Assembly (NCBI GenBank): GCA_029260315.1
Contig: JAJDDM010000165.1
Span: 1-50,203 of the forward strand
Origin: Phycisphaerales bacterium
GTDB taxonomy: Bacteria; Planctomycetota; Phycisphaerae; Phycisphaerales; UBA1924
Direction: 5' to 3'
DNA length: 50,203 nucleotides
Each line of letters opens with the position of its first letter. Position 1 is the first letter of the stretch. Made by a program: the position numbers and the translations under genes. Below are positions 49,544-50,203 of this stretch, piece after piece. The notes beneath the pieces are model-generated. The model was not told where the DNA came from. It saw only the letters and a list, made by a program, of their open reading frames with translations, and ran no database searches.

Positions 49544-49993
49544 CTACGCCCAATGCCGGTCGTCAGCGGAGTCGGTAAGCAGCCATGGAATCCGCAGGAG
49601 TCCCCCTACCGCGTTATCAAGCGAGAAGAGTGGCTCACCCGGCCACCCAAAAAACGCGGATGCCGTGACCCGGCCTGCAAGGACAGGCAGTGGGGTGGTT
49701 CTGCGGCATCGGGTCTGCTCCCCTGTCTCCACCATTCTGGGAGGCAAGGTAGCGCTGAAGGGGACAGCTGCCAAGGCCCCCAGCGCTGAACCATCTCTCG
49801 TTCCTTCAGTTTGCCGCCCGAGGGGGGGCTCGATCCTCTCCGGCCTCTCGCTCTCGCGGAGCGCTTTCAGCTGTCTCAATCTGGTATGGATGCTCCTCGC
49901 AGGCATGTATGTGACGGACAATCTCCTCCTGCGATCACCCTCGCCAGCCTCGCCAGTTGCTAGCGAGATCGGGCGTAGTCGGAGCCAGAGCAA
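49544..49993 (-). CDS. Doubtful ORF immediately upstream of the amidase operon
   Basis: 149 codons, stopping three bases before the amidase start, the same tight spacing as the rest of the operon, which is the only strong point in its favour. The protein is Arg/Pro-rich with no recognisable domain. A stretch MPARSIHTRLRQLKALRES recalls the N-terminus of IS21-type transposases, so this could instead be a decayed IS leader, with GC content nearer to the bulk genome than to the island. The remaining 210 bases to the window end hold nothing I can name. Confidence 0.3.
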   Translation of the reverse strand: MLWLRLRPISLATGEAGEGDRRRRLSVTYMPARSIHTRLRQLKALRESERPERIEPPLGRQTEGTRDGSALGALAAVPFSATLPPRMVETGEQTRCRRTTPLPVLAGRVTASAFFGWPGEPLFSLDNAVGGLLRIPWLLTDSADDRHWA

Positions 49994-50203
49994 GCAGGCC
50001 CCATTTCCTCAAGCATGCTGTCGCTGGGTCCCCGGACCGGGGGTTCTCGCGCGATCACCGAGACGGGCTGAGGTTCCCCGTGTGGTTCTCCGCGCCACAC
50101 GCCATGGTTCCCCGCTGACCCCCAGATCGCCCCACGCTCCCCCGGTGGGCCACCGATTCCGGCCCGTTCTGCCACCCGTGGTGCGGGATCACGCGCGAAT
50201 CGG

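Noticed and set aside
1..50203. CRISPR array, tRNA or rRNA gene
   Set aside because: No regularly spaced 25-40 bp repeats with unique spacers and no tRNA or rRNA signature were found; the repeats seen are attC-like, IS ends or palindromes.

Overview
The window is GC-rich (about 70% by eye over most of its length). It reads like the chromosome of a planctomycete-type bacterium. Several secreted proteins end in the same roughly 120-residue C-terminal domain (…PFKGG.LVP… finishing near ASN.LSGTTP). Others carry FG-GAP, PKD, carboxypeptidase-regulatory and dockerin-like modules, which I associate with uncultured Planctomycetota. The taxonomic call is an inference from protein style only; no rRNA or marker gene is present.

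Layout. (1) 1-9226: secreted repeat proteins, a c'-type cytochrome whose stop codon lies in a small inverted-repeat element, an aminotransferase and a pirin. (2) 9226-13260: a run of minus-strand small lipoprotein or membrane genes separated by attC-like hairpin repeats, i.e. an integron-type gene-cassette array with no integrase in view. (3) 13425-24222: ordinary chromosomal genes (membrane and exported proteins, a sulfatase-like lipoprotein, a membrane protein, an exported metalloprotease, a 7Fe-type ferredoxin). They are interspersed with IS fragments and short palindromic repeats. (4) 24289-25596: an IS with an intact DDE transposase; a second copy lies at 38262-39490.

(5) 25625-32751: a five-gene, tightly overlapping minus-strand operon for a class II lanthipeptide. 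It encodes a precursor with two tandem nitrile-hydratase-type leader domains and a four-Cys tail, an unrecognised protein, a LanM synthetase with a Cys-Cys-Gly zinc site (ProcM type), a geranylgeranyl-reductase-like flavoprotein and a membrane-anchored metzincin protease. (6) 32905-36314: a second cassette array with the same attC-like repeats. (7) 36702-38254: an AbiE-type toxin-antitoxin pair with a perfect palindromic operator; the toxin gene carries an in-frame amber codon.

(8) 39648-49993: an island of clearly lower GC content. Its core is a minus-strand operon of seven genes in which every start overlaps or touches the preceding stop: amidase, exported P1-family peptidase/esterase lipoprotein, second amidase, PLP fold-III decarboxylase, a YbaK-like editing domain fused to an Asp/Glu-racemase domain, an L-asparaginase, and a TIR-domain protein. 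A four-helix membrane protein of SLATT type follows. I do not recognise this combination as any described system. It and the lanthipeptide operon are the two strongest candidates for new biology in the window.
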